From Sphingomonas sp. PP-F2F-G114-C0414 (GTDB taxonomy: Bacteria; Pseudomonadota; Alphaproteobacteria; Sphingomonadales; Sphingomonadaceae), in the NCBI RefSeq assembly GCF_003688595.1, contig NZ_RCWT01000011.1:310001-374000 (forward strand): DNA of 64,000 nucleotides. The letters are read 5' to 3'. Made by a program: the position numbers and the translations under genes. Position 1 is the stretch's first letter. Every line of letters begins with the position of its first letter. The notes under the pieces are model-generated. The model did not search any database and was not told the DNA's origin. It saw nothing but the letters and a program-made list of their open reading frames with translations. Positions 46,551 through 55,261 of the stretch are shown piece by piece.

Positions 46551-47768
46551 CTAGCCGTTCGCGACGGGGCGCGTGCCCGGCATGGTGGAGGGGGTCAGCA
46601 TCGTGTGATTGCGGTTGGACTGCGAGCCGGGCGCGCTGTTGGCGCCGTCCTGTTTTATGTCGGCCGGCGCGGTCCAGTGGTTGCCGCTTCCCTTTTCGTT
46701 CGCGTCCTTCATCAACGCACCTTCGGGATGACCGGTGTCCTGCGGGCCCTTGCCGCCATTGACTCCGGGCATCGCCATGCCGGCGTGCGAGTCCCCCCCG
46801 CCTTTGCCGCCGTGCATCATCTGCGACATGCAGACCTTGCCGGGCTGGACGCACTGCTCGACGACCAGCTTGAACATGTTCGCCTCGACCGCATTGTAAT
46901 AGCGGACCGGGACCTTCTCGCTCGGCTTCTCCAGCTGGAGATAGCTGGCGCGGTTCAGACCGCCCCCACGCTGCTTGACCTGGTTGACCCAGGCCTGGAA
47001 ACCCGCGTCGCTGACGCCGTGGAAGCGGAAGCGCATCCCCGAGAAGCCCGCGCCGCTATAATTGGACGAGAAGCCCTCGTAGTTACCGGGCTTGTTGATC
47101 ACCGCGTTCAGCGTCGTCTGCATGCCGGGCATCGTGTAGATCATGCCGGCAAGCGCAGGGATGTAGAACGCGTTCATCACCGACGACGAGGTCATCTGGA
47201 AACGAATCGGACGATCGACCGGCGCGGCCAGTTCGTTGACCGTGGCGATGCCGTATTCCGGATAGATGAAGAGCCACTTCCAATCGAGCGCGACGACCTG
47301 CACCTCGAGCGGCTTGCCGACGCCGTTCGCTAGCTGCTGCTTGTCGACCAGATTGCCGACCGGCACGTTGTTCGCGAGCGTCGGCGCATCGGGCTTGATC
47401 CGGCCAAGCGGACGATACGGATCGAGCAGATGCGTGCTGGTCCAGGTCAGCGCGCCGAGCGCGATGATGATCAGCAGCGGGATGCCCCAGATCAACAGCT
47501 CGAGCCCGACCGAGTGATCCCAGTTGGGCTCGTACTTGGCTTCGGTGTTCGCCTGGCGGTAGCGGAACGCAAACAACAGCGTCAAAATGATCACCGGCAC
47601 GATGATCAGCAGCATCAGCCCGGTCGCGATCAGCACGAGATCACGCTGTTGCACTGCGATATCGCCCGAGGGCGACATCACGACCCAGTTGCAGCCGCTG
47701 GTGAGCAGCGCAAGCGGCAGCACGGCCAGCCATTTTTTCGCGCGGGAAACGGTTTTCTCAACGATCAT
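46551..47768 (-). CDS. cyoA: Cytochrome o ubiquinol oxidase subunit II with long Met/His-rich tail
   Basis: 405 residues, a lipoprotein (lipobox LLTSGC) with two helices and a periplasmic cupredoxin fold (KWLFIYPEYGIATVNELAAP; FYIPALAGMIYTMPGMQT). The CuA ligands of cytochrome c oxidases are absent, as expected for a quinol oxidase. The C-terminal part from about 310 is much longer than in E. coli (about 315 residues in all) and contains VEQCVQPGKVCMSQMMHGGK and GDSHAGMAMPG, Met/His/Cys-rich sequence that could bind copper. First gene of cyoABCD-surf1-regB-regA. Confidence 0.95.
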   Translation of the reverse strand: MIVEKTVSRAKKWLAVLPLALLTSGCNWVVMSPSGDIAVQQRDLVLIATGLMLLIIVPVIILTLLFAFRYRQANTEAKYEPNWDHSVGLELLIWGIPLLIIIALGALTWTSTHLLDPYRPLGRIKPDAPTLANNVPVGNLVDKQQLANGVGKPLEVQVVALDWKWLFIYPEYGIATVNELAAPVDRPIRFQMTSSSVMNAFYIPALAGMIYTMPGMQTTLNAVINKPGNYEGFSSNYSGAGFSGMRFRFHGVSDAGFQAWVNQVKQRGGGLNRASYLQLEKPSEKVPVRYYNAVEANMFKLVVEQCVQPGKVCMSQMMHGGKGGGDSHAGMAMPGVNGGKGPQDTGHPEGALMKDANEKGSGNHWTAPADIKQDGANSAPGSQSNRNHTMLTPSTMPGTRPVANG

Positions 47769-47804
47769 GCGGACCCCCTACGCCTCGCTTTCGCCGCGCT
47801 ACAG

Positions 47805-47819
47805 TGGACAATTTGTCCA
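47805..47819 (-). promoter_or_regulatory. Perfect palindrome upstream of cyoA
   Basis: TGGACAA-T-TTGTCCA, a perfect 7-base inverted repeat with 1-base centre, lies 37-51 bases before the cyoA start in the 213-base divergent region shared with the MFS gene. Its position suits an operator overlapping the promoter of the oxidase operon. The binding protein is unknown. Confidence 0.45.
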
Positions 47820-47981
47820 ATGGGCGCTGCACTGCAACATCGGCATGGCTTTATCGTTACCAAGATTAGCATAGATCACCCCTGCCCGCATTGGGCGCGG
47901 AGGACTGGGACGGAATATATCTGCCCGTATCCGCCGGAACAGCGTATCATCGGGTTCGCGCCCTGAAGAGCGAGTTGAAGA

Positions 47982-49313
47982 ATGAGTGCAAACACGATCC
48001 CCGAGACGAGCTTCGAAGCTGATGCTCGCAGTATCCACAGCGACGGCGAGCACGTCACGCCCGGCGTGATCGCGATCGGCGTGGTGATCGGCCGCACCTC
48101 GGAATTCTTCGACTTCTTCGTGTACGCGATCGCCTCGGTGCTCGTGTTCCCGACCCTGGTCTTTCCGTATGTCGACCGGTTGCAGGGCACGCTGTATTCG
48201 TTCGCCGTGTTCGCGCTGGCGTTCATCGCCCGCCCGATCGGCTCGATCATCTTCATCGCAGTCGACCGCGCTTACGGCCGTAGCGTCAAGCTGACGATCT
48301 CCCTGTTCCTGCTCGGCACCTCGACCGTCGCGATGGGGTTCATCCCGAGCTATGATTCGGTCGGCAACTGGTCGGTCGCGATCCTCGCGCTGCTCCGTAT
48401 CGGCCAGGGCATCGCGCTTGGCGGCGCATGGGACGGTCTCGCTTCGCTACTGTCGCTGAACTCGCCGGAAAAGCATCGCGGCTGGTACGCGATGCTGCCG
48501 CAGCTCGGCGCGCCGATCGGCCTGTTGGTCGCGAGCGGCCTGTTCGCGTTCTTCGTGGCCGCGCTGCCGACCGAGGATTTCTTCGCCTGGGGCTGGCGCT
48601 ATCCGTTCTTCGTGGCGTTCGCGATCAACGTCGTCGCGCTGTTCGCGCGCCTTCGCTTGGTGGTGACGCCAGAGTTCGAAGAAATGTACGCCAAGCGCGA
48701 GCTGGAGCCTGCGCCGGTCATCGAGACCGTACAGTCGCAGTGGAAGGCGATCTGGCTCGGCTCGTTCGTGCCGCTCGCCAGCTTCGCGCTGTTCCACATG
48801 GTGACGGTGTTCCCGCTGTCGTGGGTCGTGCTGTTCACGCGCGAGGCGCCGGCGCGCTTCCTGGTGGTCGAGGTGATCGGCGCGGTGATCGGGATCGGCG
48901 CGATGCTGGTATCCGGGCTGCTCGCGGACCGGTTCGGGCGTCGCACGATGCTGGGAACGATCGCGGTGCTGATCGCGCTGTTCGCGATCGCCGCACCGTC
49001 GCTGCTCGATGGCGGCGACGTCGGCGAGCGGCTGTTCATGGGCATCGGCTTCCTGCTGTTCGGCCTGTCGTTCGGCCAGTCCTCGGGCGCGATCGCCTCG
49101 AGCCTGTCGCCGCAGCATCGTTATACCGGCTCGGCGCTGACGACCGATCTGGCGTGGCTGTTCGGTGCCGGGTTCGCTCCGCTGGCAGCGCTTCTGCTGA
49201 CGAGCAAGCTGGGGCTCGCGGCTAGCGGCGCGTACCTGTTCTCGGGTGCGGTGTTCACGCTGATCGCACTGGGGCTGAACAAGCAGCTCGCCAAGCGCGA
49301 CATCGCGCGGTGA
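47982..49313 (+). CDS. MFS transporter, metabolite:H+ symporter type
   Basis: 443 residues, about 12 helices. IGRTSEFFDFFVYAIASVLV and VDRAYGRSVKLTISLFLLGT (the loop 2-3 motif), then LALLRIGQGIALGGAWDGLA, point to the sugar/metabolite:H+ symporter (MHS) branch that includes KgtP and ProP, though the substrate cannot be told. A second gate motif is LLADRFGRRTMLG. Divergent from cyoA. Confidence 0.87.
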   Translation: MSANTIPETSFEADARSIHSDGEHVTPGVIAIGVVIGRTSEFFDFFVYAIASVLVFPTLVFPYVDRLQGTLYSFAVFALAFIARPIGSIIFIAVDRAYGRSVKLTISLFLLGTSTVAMGFIPSYDSVGNWSVAILALLRIGQGIALGGAWDGLASLLSLNSPEKHRGWYAMLPQLGAPIGLLVASGLFAFFVAALPTEDFFAWGWRYPFFVAFAINVVALFARLRLVVTPEFEEMYAKRELEPAPVIETVQSQWKAIWLGSFVPLASFALFHMVTVFPLSWVVLFTREAPARFLVVEVIGAVIGIGAMLVSGLLADRFGRRTMLGTIAVLIALFAIAAPSLLDGGDVGERLFMGIGFLLFGLSFGQSSGAIASSLSPQHRYTGSALTTDLAWLFGAGFAPLAALLLTSKLGLAASGAYLFSGAVFTLIALGLNKQLAKRDIAR

Positions 49314-49383
49314 TCGTGAGGGCCTGGCGGACTTACCGCTCAGCCCCTCTCCGCCCCCACGAACATCACACGAACTGAAGAGC

Positions 49384-49476
49384 ACCACCCCGGCGAAGGC
49401 CGGGCCCAATTGTAACGGAGCGCTGCCGCTAGTTAGCACCGTCCCTCAATTGGGCCCCGGCCTTCGCCGGGGTGGT
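49384..49476. repeat. Dispersed palindromic repeat, family A
   Basis: Left arm ACCACCCCGGCGAAGGCC and right arm GGCCTTCGCCGGGGTGGT are exact inverse copies around a variable middle of about 55 bases; one base is missing just inside the left arm. Further copies are at 56310, 58603 and 63532. Always intergenic. Confidence 0.85.
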
Positions 49477-49511
49477 AGTGGTTGGGATAACCCGGGCGCC
49501 CCACATGAAGC

Positions 49512-49590
49512 GTTCCCCCGCGAAGGCGGGGGTCCAGAAGTCACCAGCGCCACCGCCTGTAACCCTGGACTCCCGCCTTCGCGGGAGAAC
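49512..49590. repeat. Dispersed palindromic repeat, family B (short arms)
   Basis: CCCCCGCGAAGGCGGGGGTCCA and a diverged inverted partner beginning TGGACTCCCGCCTTCGCGGG. Same GCGAAGGC core as family A but different flanks; a related copy is at 56225-56274. Located in the tail-to-tail gap between the two MFS genes. Confidence 0.75.
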
Positions 49591-49610
49591 AGTACTCGGC
49601 GGAACATCAT

Positions 49611-50807
49611 TCAAACCCGCCGGCGATCCAGTCCCCAGGACACCGCCCAGATCACAAACCCGCCAAGCGCGAGCGCGGTCCCGACCCAGCCGGTCGACGG
49701 CAGCCCATACCCGCCAGCAATCGCCAGCCCGCCTAGCCAGGGCCCAAGCGCGTTGGCGGTATTGAACGCAGAATGATTGAGCGCCGCAGCCAAGGTCTGC
49801 GCCTCCTCCGCAACATCCATCAGCCGCGTCTGCAGAATCGTCGACAGCCCGCCACCGCACCCGATCAACACCACCACCGGCAGCATCGCCCAAAGATGCG
49901 GCGTCGCCGGTGCGTAGAGCGCGAGCGCCCCTGCCCCGAACAACAACGTGATCCCCGCCGCCGGCATCAGCGCCACGTCCGCCGCCTTCGCACACACCAG
50001 CGTGCCGATCGTCATCCCGACCCCGAACAGCGCAAACGCAACGGGCGTGAATGCGGATGACACGCCGGTCACCTCGGTCAGCGTCGAGGCGAGATAGGTG
50101 TAGACGCAGAAGATCCCGCCGAACCCGACCGCGCCGATCGCCAGGGTCAGCCACACCTGTCCGTTGCGCAGCGCGGCCAATTCGCCGAGCGGGCTCGCAT
50201 CCTTCGCAGGCCGGAGGACCGGCGCGAACTTCAGCAGCATCGCGACCGTCGCCGCCGCGATGATCGCGACGATCCCGAAGCCCCAGCACCAGCCGAACCA
50301 CTGCCCGATGCCATTGGCAAGCGGCACGCCTGCGATCGTCGCGATCGTTAGCCCGAGCATCATCCGCGACACCGCGCGCGATCGCTTCTCGCGCGGCACC
50401 ATCGACGCCGCGACGAGCGATCCGACCCCGAAATACGCGCCATGCGGCAGTCCGCTCAGGAACCGGGCCAACAGCATCGTGTGATAGGTCGGCGCCAGCG
50501 CAGACAGGCCGTTGGCGATGCCGAGGAAGGTCATCAACCCGATCAGCAGCACCCGCCGCTCGATCTTCGCCGCCAGCACCGCGATCGTCGGCGCACCGAC
50601 CACCACGCCGAGCGCATAAGCGCTGATGACGTGCCCCGCGGTCGGCTCGTCGATCCCGAGCCCGCGGGCGAACTGCGGCAACAGGCTCATCGCCGCGAAC
50701 TCGGTGGTCCCGATCGCGAACCCGCCTACCGCGAGCGCAAGCAGTGCGAGCCGCGCGTTGACCTGAGGAGCGGCGGAGTCGGCAACGGTTTGGTCGGTAT
50801 CGATCAT
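49611..50807 (-). CDS. MFS transporter, DHA1/AraJ-like exporter
   Basis: 398 residues, 12 helices. RLALLALAVGGFAIGTTEFA at TM1, the gate motif region AAKIERRVLLIGLMTFLGIA between TM2 and TM3, and LARFLSGLPHGAYFGVGSLV at TM4 are typical of the drug-H+ antiporter 1 group that includes AraJ-like sugar or drug exporters. ATG at 50807 is preferred over an upstream in-frame start because the family begins shortly before TM1. Substrate unknown. Confidence 0.88.
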   Translation of the reverse strand: MIDTDQTVADSAAPQVNARLALLALAVGGFAIGTTEFAAMSLLPQFARGLGIDEPTAGHVISAYALGVVVGAPTIAVLAAKIERRVLLIGLMTFLGIANGLSALAPTYHTMLLARFLSGLPHGAYFGVGSLVAASMVPREKRSRAVSRMMLGLTIATIAGVPLANGIGQWFGWCWGFGIVAIIAAATVAMLLKFAPVLRPAKDASPLGELAALRNGQVWLTLAIGAVGFGGIFCVYTYLASTLTEVTGVSSAFTPVAFALFGVGMTIGTLVCAKAADVALMPAAGITLLFGAGALALYAPATPHLWAMLPVVVLIGCGGGLSTILQTRLMDVAEEAQTLAAALNHSAFNTANALGPWLGGLAIAGGYGLPSTGWVGTALALGGFVIWAVSWGLDRRRV

Positions 50808-50905
50808 CCGGCTTATTTCGCAGGTGCAGCATAACGCTTCAACCCGCGGGTGCCCGAGCAAATATCAGCCGTGCCCAAGCGTGCGTTCGCCGCCAACCCG
50901 CCCGA

Positions 50906-53065
50906 TCAGACGGTATCGACGATCGGCGCGGTCATGATCACGCGCAGCCCGGGCATGTTGTCGTCATGCTCGATCGTCCCGGACAGCCCGGCGACGATCG
51001 CGTTCATCATCCGGCTGCCGAAGCCCTCGCGAGTCCCGACCTTGCCCGATCCATCGTCGGCGACGATCAGGCGGAGGCGGTTGCGATGCTGTTCGAGCGC
51101 GATCAGGATCGGCCCGGGCTGCCCGCCATAGGCATATTTGCTGGCGTTGATGACGAGTTCGGTGAGGACCAGCCCGATATTCACCGCCCGGTCGGTCGGC
51201 ACCAGGATCGGTGCGAGATCGAGCCGGATCTGCGCCGCCCAGTCCGCGCCGAGCGAAGTCTTCATGTCGCCCGCCAGCTCCTCCAGATAGCGCGAGAGAT
51301 CGACCGACTCGACCTGATCGTCGCGGTAGAGCCGGCGATGCACCAGCGCGACCGCGGAAAGCCGCGCCTGCGCCTCGGCGAGATGCTCCTTTACCTTGGC
51401 ATCGTCGGACGCCTTCGCCTGCAGCGCGAGGAACGCGGCGACCAGTTGAAGGCTGTTCTGGACGCGGTGGTTGACCTCCTTCATCAGGACGTCCTTCTGC
51501 GCGATCAGCACGTCCTTGTCGGCGAGCGTACGCTGGAGATCGGCGTTGAGCAGGCGGAGCCGCTGGTTGATGTGCGCGTCGTGGAACGCGCGACGCAGGC
51601 GGTGCGCGGCCTCGATCTCCTCCAGCGTCCAGCGGCGCGACCGGCCCGACACGACCTGAGTCCAGGACTGGAACGAGGTGCGCGGGGTCAGCACGGCTGT
51701 CGGATCGAGCGACACCGCCTTGTGCGGATTGCCCGCCCATTCGACCTCCTCGGCCTGTTCGGCGCGGAACCAGAACAGCATCGCACCATCGTCGATCAAC
51801 GGCATCGCCAGCACCCCACTGGCGCAGGCGCGATAGGCGTCCGCACGCGGCAGCAGCGAGGGGAGCTCGTGCGTCGCCAGCGGTTCGATCCCGCTGCGCG
51901 CGCAGACCCAGGCGACGAGATCGCGGATTTCGTCATGCGCGGGGCAGACGCCGTCGGTGTCGACGATCGTCCCCTGCACGAACGCGAACCCATCGGCGTC
52001 GAGCATCCGCCGCAGGTCGTCGCGCAACGTGACGACGATACTGCGCGGCGCCGGTTCGGTCGCGAGCTTGGCGACCACCGCGTCCTCGGCGCCGCGCAGC
52101 CGCAGCCGCTCGCGGTATACCTCGGCCTCTTCCTTCGCGCGGATCTGGCGTGCGAGCCCGCTGGCCAGCGTCGCCGATGCGGCGCGGACGTCGGGGCTCA
52201 GGCCGCGCGGCGTGGCGTTGTGGCAGGCGATCAGGCCCCAGAGCAGCCCGTCCTTGACGATCGAGATCGACGCCGACGCCGCAACCTCCATGTTGGCGAG
52301 ATAGCGCAGGTGGATCGGCGACACGCTGCGTACCGTCACGTCGCTCAGATCGAGCGTATCGAATCCGGCGGGACGCAGCACGGCGGGCGCATAGTCGATC
52401 GTCGGGATCGTCCGCGTCCGGTTACGGACGTATAGCGCGCGCGCCTGTTTCGGAATGTCCGACGCGGGGAAATGATGGTTGAGGAAGGTGCCGAGGCCGA
52501 CGGCCTTGTCCTCCGCCACGACGCGGCCGGCGTCGTCGTCGAGGAAGCGATAGATCATCACCCGGTCGAACCCGGTGAGCTGGCGGAACGCGATCGCGGC
52601 GCGGTCGCACAGCGTGCTCAGATCGGTCGCGCGCTCGAACATCGTGATCATCGGGTTGAGCCGACCGAGCATCTGCGTCGCGGTCATCGGCGCGGCCTCG
52701 ACCGGCTCGAGTTCGGCCAGCAGATAGTCGCCACTGCGGTGGATCGTCACCTCGAAGCGTTCGGTCGATCCCATCACCGGATCGCCGACCATCCCCCCCG
52801 GCCCCACGTCGTCCGCCGGCACGGCCTGCGCCAACACCTGCGCAAGATCGGCACCGAGCCACTCTGCCACCAGCCGCCCTTCGATATCGCCCGCCCCCGC
52901 GACGATCGTCAGCGAGGTCGGATCGGCGACCAGCAACAGGCCGTGCGGCTGGATCGACCCCGGAATGTGGATCGGCTCGCGGTCGCACGCGGTCAGGTCC
53001 AGCCCGCTGTCCTGGGTCTGCGCCTGATCGAGCGCAGTAGCGTCTACATCGTTCTGCGCAGTCAT
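50906..53065 (-). CDS. Bacteriophytochrome histidine kinase (PAS-GAF-PHY-HisKA_2)
   Basis: 719-residue cytosolic red/far-red photoreceptor. The N-terminal biliverdin-binding cysteine is C27 (LTACDREPIHIPGSIQPHG). The GAF domain contains FNLDD-like and NHHFPASDIPKQARALYVRN, then LRYLANMEVAASASISIVKD; PHY follows at about 320-500. The kinase is of the HisKA_2/HWE type, with H near residue 533 in MKEVNHRVQNSLQLVAAFLA, followed by HATPase motifs NIGLVLTELVINASKYAYGG and DDGSGK. No response regulator or heme oxygenase gene is adjacent. ATG at 53065 chosen over upstream starts without homology. Confidence 0.93.
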   Translation of the reverse strand: MTAQNDVDATALDQAQTQDSGLDLTACDREPIHIPGSIQPHGLLLVADPTSLTIVAGAGDIEGRLVAEWLGADLAQVLAQAVPADDVGPGGMVGDPVMGSTERFEVTIHRSGDYLLAELEPVEAAPMTATQMLGRLNPMITMFERATDLSTLCDRAAIAFRQLTGFDRVMIYRFLDDDAGRVVAEDKAVGLGTFLNHHFPASDIPKQARALYVRNRTRTIPTIDYAPAVLRPAGFDTLDLSDVTVRSVSPIHLRYLANMEVAASASISIVKDGLLWGLIACHNATPRGLSPDVRAASATLASGLARQIRAKEEAEVYRERLRLRGAEDAVVAKLATEPAPRSIVVTLRDDLRRMLDADGFAFVQGTIVDTDGVCPAHDEIRDLVAWVCARSGIEPLATHELPSLLPRADAYRACASGVLAMPLIDDGAMLFWFRAEQAEEVEWAGNPHKAVSLDPTAVLTPRTSFQSWTQVVSGRSRRWTLEEIEAAHRLRRAFHDAHINQRLRLLNADLQRTLADKDVLIAQKDVLMKEVNHRVQNSLQLVAAFLALQAKASDDAKVKEHLAEAQARLSAVALVHRRLYRDDQVESVDLSRYLEELAGDMKTSLGADWAAQIRLDLAPILVPTDRAVNIGLVLTELVINASKYAYGGQPGPILIALEQHRNRLRLIVADDGSGKVGTREGFGSRMMNAIVAGLSGTIEHDDNMPGLRVIMTAPIVDTV

Positions 53066-53084
53066 CGGCCAAGGCCCCCTAGTC

Positions 53085-53104
53085 AGCAAAACCGCTGTGG
53101 CGGT
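53085..53104 (-). terminator. Weak intrinsic terminator candidate after the SBF-like gene region
   Basis: Read on the minus strand, ACCGC-CACA-GCGGT is followed by TTTTG. Hairpin stem is only 5 bases. It lies just upstream of the bacteriophytochrome start and could end the adenine deaminase/transporter transcript. Confidence 0.3.
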
Positions 53105-53152
53105 CATTGCGGAACAAAGCAAATACCCTCGCAATGGGCCTATTGATCAGGA

Positions 53153-54121
53153 TCAGGACGGCGGCGCGGACTCGGCATAGCGCCGCGCGATCACCGCGCA
53201 GGCGATCAGCTGCAACTGGTGGAACAGCATGACCGGCAGCAGGATCACGCCGACCTGCGCGGGCGGGAACAACACGCCCGCCATCGGCACGCCCGACGCG
53301 AGGCTCTTCTTCGAGCCGCAGAATTGCAGCACGATCGCATCCTCGCGGGGCAGCTTCATCACGCGCGCCACCGCGAAGGTAAGCGCAAGGACGAAGGCGA
53401 GCAGCGCGGCGCACAGCAGTCCGATCAGGATCAGGTCGCCGATCGACAATTTGGTCCAGAGGCCTTCCACCACCGCGGCACCGAACGCGCTGTAGACGAC
53501 CAGCAGGATCGACCCGCGATCGACCACCGTCAGCAGGCCCTTGTTGCGCGTCACCCACGCACCGATCCAGGGCCGCAAGAGATGTCCTGCGACGAACGGC
53601 ACCAGCAGTTGCAACACGATCGCCTCGATACTCTCGATCGAGATTCCGCCGCTGCCCGAAGTGTTCATCAGCAGCGCGACCAGCGCCGGCGTCACGAGGA
53701 TGCCGAGCAGGTTCGAGAACGACGCGCTGCACACAGCCGCCGCGACATTGCCGCGCGCAATCGCGGTGAAGGCGATCGACGACTGCACGGTCGAGGGGAG
53801 CAAGGTCAGGAACAACACCCCGGCGGCAAGCGGCCCGGTCACGAACGGCAACGCGGTCAGCCCGAGTCCGAACAGCGGGAACGCGACGAAGGTGATGGCG
53901 AGCACCGCCAGATGCAGCTTCCAGTTGCGCAGGCCCGCCCAGATCGCATCGCGCGACAGCTTCGCGCCGTGCAGGAAGAACAGCAGGACGATGCCGATAT
54001 CGGCGGCGTAACCGACGATCGTCGCCATCTCGCCGCGGGCCGGCAGCAGGCTCGCCAGCACGACGGTGCCGAGCAGCATCAGGATGAACGGCTCGAAGAC
54101 CGCCAGGAACCGCCCGATCAC
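53153..54121 (-). CDS. Bile acid:Na+ symporter-like (SBF-like, YfeH/SLC10A7 type) transporter
   Basis: 322 residues with about ten helices. GIVLLFFLHGAKLSRDAIWA, FLTLLPSTVQSSIAFTAIAR and NVAAAVCSASFSNLLGILVT and the late FCGSKKSLASGVPMAGVLF are the characteristic SBF-like motifs, including the crossover helices of the BASS fold. The GTG at 54121 overlaps the stop of the deaminase gene (GTGA), so it is translated with it. Substrate unknown. Confidence 0.88.
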   Translation of the reverse strand: MIGRFLAVFEPFILMLLGTVVLASLLPARGEMATIVGYAADIGIVLLFFLHGAKLSRDAIWAGLRNWKLHLAVLAITFVAFPLFGLGLTALPFVTGPLAAGVLFLTLLPSTVQSSIAFTAIARGNVAAAVCSASFSNLLGILVTPALVALLMNTSGSGGISIESIEAIVLQLLVPFVAGHLLRPWIGAWVTRNKGLLTVVDRGSILLVVYSAFGAAVVEGLWTKLSIGDLILIGLLCAALLAFVLALTFAVARVMKLPREDAIVLQFCGSKKSLASGVPMAGVLFPPAQVGVILLPVMLFHQLQLIACAVIARRYAESAPPS

Positions 54122-55128
54122 GGATGCGCCTTCACATAGGCGTCGAGCGTCGCGAGGTGGCCGCTGAGCGCCTCGTCGTCGAGGAAACTGCCGAGGAAGC
54201 TGTTGCGCGCGAGCGTCACGACCTGCTCGCGAGACAAGGTCTTCGCGCGCGCCGTCTGGCGGAAATTCTCGCCGATATAGCCACCGAAATACGCCGGATC
54301 GTCCGAATGGATCGTCGCGCGCAGGCCGAGATCGAGCATCCGGTCGATCGGATGGTTCTCCAGCTTGTCGACGTTGCGCAAGGCTACGTTCGACAGCGGA
54401 CACACGGTCAGCGTCATCGCATCGCGCGCCAATCGGGCGACGAGTGCCGGGTCCTCCAGCGCGCGGTTGCCGTGGTCGATCCGGTCGACTTGCAGGATAT
54501 CGAGCGCCTCGTGGATGTATGCGGGCGGACCCTCCTCGCCGGCGTGCGCGCACAGCATCAGCCCGGCATCCGCCGACGCCGCAAACACGCGCGCGAACTT
54601 CGAGGGCGGATGGCCGACCTCCGACGAATCGAGCCCGACGCCGATGAACTGGTCGAGCCACGGCTCGGCCTGCGCGAACGTCTTGAACGCGTCCTCCTCG
54701 TCAAGATGCCGCAGGAAGCTCATGATCAGCCCGACCGACATGCCGTGCTTCGCCTGCGCTTCGTCGATCCCCGCGAACAGACCGCGCGCGACGACGTCGA
54801 ACGGGATGCCGCGATGCGTATGCGTCTGCGGGTCGAAGAAGATCTCGGCGTGGACGACACCGTCCTGCGCGACGCGGTCGAAATAGGCGACTGCCAGATC
54901 GCGGAAATCCTCCTCGGTCTGGAGCACTGCTGCGCCCGCGTAATAGATGTCGAGGAAGGTCTGGAGATTGGTGAAGCTGTACGCCGCGCGGATGTCCTCG
55001 ACGCTCTTGAACGGGATCGCGACCTTGTTGCGCTCGGCCAGCGCGAACATGAGTTCCGGCTCCAGGCTCCCCTCGATATGGAGGTGCAGTTCCGCCTTGG
55101 GCAGGTTCGTGATGAAGTCGTCGTTCAT
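54118..55128 (-). CDS. Adenine deaminase (adenosine deaminase-like family)
   Basis: 336 residues of the metal-dependent amidohydrolase barrel. Zn ligands H14/H16 in PKAELHLHIEGSLEPELMFA, the third histidine in CAHAGEEGPPAY with its catalytic Glu, RIDHGNRALEDPALVARL, and the Asp pair in IHSDDPAYFGGYIGENF. VGLDSSEVGHPPSKFARVF is shared with bacterial adenine deaminases such as Pseudomonas PA0148 (recollection), more than with true adenosine deaminases. ATG at 55128 has AGGA upstream. Confidence 0.88.
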   Translation of the reverse strand: MNDDFITNLPKAELHLHIEGSLEPELMFALAERNKVAIPFKSVEDIRAAYSFTNLQTFLDIYYAGAAVLQTEEDFRDLAVAYFDRVAQDGVVHAEIFFDPQTHTHRGIPFDVVARGLFAGIDEAQAKHGMSVGLIMSFLRHLDEEDAFKTFAQAEPWLDQFIGVGLDSSEVGHPPSKFARVFAASADAGLMLCAHAGEEGPPAYIHEALDILQVDRIDHGNRALEDPALVARLARDAMTLTVCPLSNVALRNVDKLENHPIDRMLDLGLRATIHSDDPAYFGGYIGENFRQTARAKTLSREQVVTLARNSFLGSFLDDEALSGHLATLDAYVKAHP

Positions 55129-55261
55129 GATCGGTCCTGTCGCTTGGGTCGCGGTGGCTGCAACCATTCCGCCCGCCACGCACTACCGCAAGCGTGAAAG
55201 CCGTTGCATGACAATCCTGTCACGTTACCGAGCGCCGATACTTACGCGAAGGACACCATCG

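Noticed and set aside
49384..49590. CRISPR-like repeated GC-rich units
   Set aside because: The units are inverted, not direct, of unequal spacing, with no array of spacers and no cas genes.
54118..55128. Plain adenosine deaminase
   Set aside because: The GLDSSEVGHPPSKF and EEGPP contexts fit bacterial adenine deaminases better; still only motif-level evidence.
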